64,000 nucleotides of DNA from Rubritalea squalenifaciens DSM 18772 (GTDB lineage: Bacteria > Verrucomicrobiota > Verrucomicrobiia > Verrucomicrobiales > Akkermansiaceae). This document shows positions 62,071 to 64,000 of this stretch, one piece after another. The notes under the pieces were generated by a model. The model worked only from the letters and a program-made list of their open reading frames with translations, was not told the DNA's origin and did no database searches. The stretch spans positions 62,001 through 126,000 of the forward strand of contig NZ_FQYR01000004.1 of the NCBI RefSeq assembly GCF_900141815.1. The letters run 5' to 3'. Positions within the stretch are counted from its first letter, which is position 1. Each line of letters begins with the position of its first letter. Position numbers and translations under genes: made by a program.

Positions 62071-62259
62071 ATGAAACTTTCCAAATCCATTTGCCTTGGT
62101 CTTGCAGGTCTACTGACTCTCCTGAGCGCTTCCTGCGGCAGCCTTCCTGAGCCTCAAAAGGATCTCGGTCCAAAGAGCGAGCACAGCGACATCCCATGGA
62201 ACCGCCGCCTCCCTGGTGAGGGACAAGGCGCCCTCGGTGGATTCGGTTCCCAGTACTGA
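62071..62259 (+). CDS. Small lipoprotein
   Basis: 62 residues. MKLSKSICLGLAGLLTLLSASC has a clear lipobox (LSASC) so Cys22 is the lipidated residue. The mature part is short and Gly/Pro-rich (GSLPEPQKDLGPKSEHSDIPWNR, then RLPGEGQGALGGFGSQY). A conserved-looking small lipoprotein of Verrucomicrobia perhaps, but not assigned. Starts 38 bases after trmO and is followed by a terminator. Confidence 0.7.
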   Translation: MKLSKSICLGLAGLLTLLSASCGSLPEPQKDLGPKSEHSDIPWNRRLPGEGQGALGGFGSQY

Positions 62260-62283
62260 GCCAAGCCACTAACTCTTTTCCTA

Positions 62284-62312
62284 AAGCCGCACTGCTCCAG
62301 TGCGGCTTTTTT
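62284..62312 (+). terminator. Rho-independent terminator
   Basis: AAGCCGCACT (62284-62293), loop GCTCC, AGTGCGGCTT (62299-62308), then TTTT. Separates the lipoprotein gene from the DUF4132 operon. Confidence 0.9.
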
Positions 62313-62384
62313 ATGTTTAGAGGGAGCTATGGGATGACTTTCCTTGTGGAGATCGAAATCCTCGGGTAGTAGAGCTTTGTGAGT

Positions 62385-62774
62385 ATGTTGACTATTAAAG
62401 ATGAAGCGATGAATGGTAATGTCATTCGGCGTTTTACGATCAGAGATTTGTCCGAAGAGGTGAGTGTCCGGGAAATTATCAAAGCCCGCATTTACCAGGA
62501 GGTGCAGGATTATAACCAAGCTTCCGAAGAAGAGGGATTCGAGGGGCTCATTAAACCTGGCGATGTGGAGGCTCAGTTAAACCCCAAGAAAGTTAAGCAG
62601 AAAAAGGAAATCGACTGGGAGAAGCAATACGAAGTGGCATGCGATGCCTTTGAGAACAATGGGTTCTTTATTTTGATCGATGATAAACAGGCTGAATCCT
62701 TGGAGCAGCGAGTGGTGCTCCATGTTGATTCGGAAGTGAGTTTCATCAAGTTAACAACATTGGTAGGAGGTTAG
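62385..62774 (+). CDS. Beta-grasp (ThiS/MoaD/ubiquitin-like) small protein ending in Gly-Gly
   Basis: 129 residues from the ATG at 62385 (a GTG six bases upstream also fits). The N-terminus MLTIKDEAM...RRFTIRDLSEEVSVREIIKARI resembles the first hairpin and helix of ThiS/MoaD-like sulfur carriers (compare tVrELl). The C-terminal ~36 residues, FFILIDDKQAESLEQRVV, LHVDSEVSFIKLTTLVGG, follow the last beta-strands (ThiS: aLaInnqiVp...GDevtlf..viaGG), ending in Gly128-Gly129, the exact feature needed for activation by an E1-like enzyme. A helical insert (about 45-90) lies between. Four bases before the DUF4132 start. Function inferred from the fold and terminus only. Confidence 0.6.
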   Translation: MLTIKDEAMNGNVIRRFTIRDLSEEVSVREIIKARIYQEVQDYNQASEEEGFEGLIKPGDVEAQLNPKKVKQKKEIDWEKQYEVACDAFENNGFFILIDDKQAESLEQRVVLHVDSEVSFIKLTTLVGG

Positions 62775-62777
62775 ATA

Positions 62778-64000
62778 ATGCAGCAGACAAAAGAAGTATT
62801 TCAGCAGTACTTTCCTGAGCATTTGGATTTATTATCCGGTGTCATCAATTCTAGTCCTGACTGTAAGTTGAGGCGAGCGGCCGGATATTCAGAGGTATTG
62901 AAGGTATTCCCTGAGTGTAAGAAAATCGTTCAGAATTATGATGGGAGCGATGATGAACTCTGCTCGCGTCTATTGGATCTTGTTAATGAAGTGGTTAACG
63001 GATCACACAATGGAGCTGGAACAGTCATGGAAGAAATCCACACCCCCGAGGGGGCTACTTGGTGTGTAAAGTGGGTATCGCTTTCGATGCTGGGTTGTTT
63101 GCTGAGGAGAAAAGGGCTCTTGCTGAAACCTGAGAATATTAGAAGGATTATCGAGTTGTCTAACAGAATGTTCTATCTTGGTGATGCAGTGCCTTATGAG
63201 ACAGGTGTTATTCTGATCGAAAACCTCGGTTATTCAGTAGAGAAGAACCGGGAAGAGTTTGGGGAGTATTTGCTGCCAAGAGTTGATATGAGCAGAGACC
63301 ATTCTCTCTGTTATGATACCCGGAAGCGTATTTTGCGACTGCAAAAGCTAGTAGTTGACCCCAACCCAATTAGATTGGTTGGGGGAGATGCATGGTCAGT
63401 GATGTGTGTGGAAGACATGCATAATGGAGGTACCGAGCTTATTAATCAGTTGTTCGATTTGTTAGATACTGCAATGGGGAAAGCTAGACCTAGTGCTTCC
63501 TGGGTGAAGCAGTGTAAGGGGTTTATTGAAGAAAAGGATTCACAAAAGCTGGAGACTTTACTCTTGAAGTGGCTTGGAGCGGTCGATCAGCCAAAAGTCA
63601 GGATGCCGGATGGAGGGCAGTATCATGAGGAGGACCAGATCCGGCACACGTTACATGAATCTGATGCAGAATATCTTCGTGGCATATGCTGGGTAGCTTC
63701 TTTTCTTCCCAGTGAGGAGATGGCGCGTAAGTTATCTCAGGTAGTTTTTTCAGCTTATAGAAAACTTCCCTATATCGGTGCTAGATCTGTTAAAATCGGG
63801 AATGCTGCTGTTAATGCCCTTGGCATGATGAAGCATGAGGCGGCGCTCGCAGAACTCGCTAAGCTGAAGATTAAGGTGAAGTTCGGTACAGCCCAAAAAT
63901 TGATTTCTAAAGCCTTGGATGTGAAAGCCGAGGAAATGGGAGTGTCTCGCCACGAGGTTGAAGAGATGGCTGTTCCAGACTACGGGCTGTCTGAGGTGGG
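62778..64000 (+). CDS. DUF4132-domain protein, N-terminal part (runs off the window)
   Basis: The ATG at 62778 follows AGGAGG (62765-62770), a strong ribosome-binding site. 407 codons are visible with no stop. The first ~300 residues are helical. The region before the edge, IGARSVKIGNAAVNALGMMKHEAALAELAKLKIKVKFGTAQKLISKALDVKAEEMGVSRHEVEEMAVPDYGLSEVG, is the family signature shared with E. coli YehI and MolR-type proteins. Such proteins are large (~1000 residues) and poorly understood; yehI lies near genes for MoxR-type ATPase and vWA proteins in E. coli. Coupled to the diglycine protein upstream. Its C-terminal half is outside the window. Confidence 0.85.
   Translation, partial: MQQTKEVFQQYFPEHLDLLSGVINSSPDCKLRRAAGYSEVLKVFPECKKIVQNYDGSDDELCSRLLDLVNEVVNGSHNGAGTVMEEIHTPEGATWCVKWVSLSMLGCLLRRKGLLLKPENIRRIIELSNRMFYLGDAVPYETGVILIENLGYSVEKNREEFGEYLLPRVDMSRDHSLCYDTRKRILRLQKLVVDPNPIRLVGGDAWSVMCVEDMHNGGTELINQLFDLLDTAMGKARPSASWVKQCKGFIEEKDSQKLETLLLKWLGAVDQPKVRMPDGGQYHEEDQIRHTLHESDAEYLRGICWVASFLPSEEMARKLSQVVFSAYRKLPYIGARSVKIGNAAVNALGMMKHEAALAELAKLKIKVKFGTAQKLISKALDVKAEEMGVSRHEVEEMAVPDYGLSEV

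Noticed and set aside
1..64000. CRISPR arrays, tRNA and rRNA genes, complete IS elements
   Set aside because: No spaced direct repeats, cloverleaf with a CCA-type end, rRNA core or transposase was recognised on either strand.

Overview
This 64 kb window looks like chromosome of a Verrucomicrobiota member, most likely a marine Verrucomicrobiales (Rubritalea/Verrucomicrobiaceae type). The assignment is inferred from gene content: three PEP-CTERM proteins ending in PEP(T/S)S plus an RRRR tail, three formylglycine sulfatases, a GH95 fucosidase-type hydrolase, XylR-like AraC regulators with a LacI-type sensor, and a ribonucleotide reductase pair of the chlamydial type. No tRNA, rRNA, CRISPR array or complete transposon was seen.

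Layout. 1-14.3 kb: the end of a TPR gene, an NlpC/P60-like membrane protein, a PEP-CTERM protein, an AraC regulator, divergent glpD and glycerophosphodiesterase, a DUF3142 protein with a large TPR lipoprotein, a sulfatase, and the leftward run tgt-yajC, lpxB and an M28-like pseudoenzyme. 14.4-24.1 kb: a DUF433/DUF5615 toxin-antitoxin pair, small orphan genes, a deaminase, and a split hydroxyproline catabolic set (DHDPS-family deaminase, PAS-AraC regulator, 4-hydroxyproline epimerase, alpha-ketoglutarate semialdehyde dehydrogenase). 24.2-32.6 kb: a phosphodiesterase fused to a LamG-like domain, a second XylR-like regulator, two paralogous outer-membrane beta-barrels on either side of a PEP-CTERM gene, and a sulfatase.

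32.9-51.1 kb: the usual rpmI-rplT-pheS-pheT translation cluster, broken in two places by accessory genes: a retropepsin plus GH95 pair, then an island with a nucleotidyltransferase pair, a TPR protein, DUF6899, a higB relic and higA. Next comes nrdB-nrdA behind a tandem NrdR operator. It is interrupted by a four-helix-bundle gene bounded by 18-bp inverted repeats, and followed by an AIPR defence gene whose far side carries a second copy of the nrdA 3' end. 51.2-64 kb: secreted proteins, a large arylsulfatase, hemE, a large TPR protein, trmO, a small lipoprotein, and finally an operon of a diglycine-ending beta-grasp-like small protein with a DUF4132 protein that runs off the window.

The best candidates for something new are the ubiquitin/ThiS-like plus DUF4132 operon at the right edge, the two insertions around nrdA, the TGT without its zinc cysteines, and the nucleotidyltransferase pair between pheS and pheT. 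All functions are read from sequence and memory of families. No searches were run.
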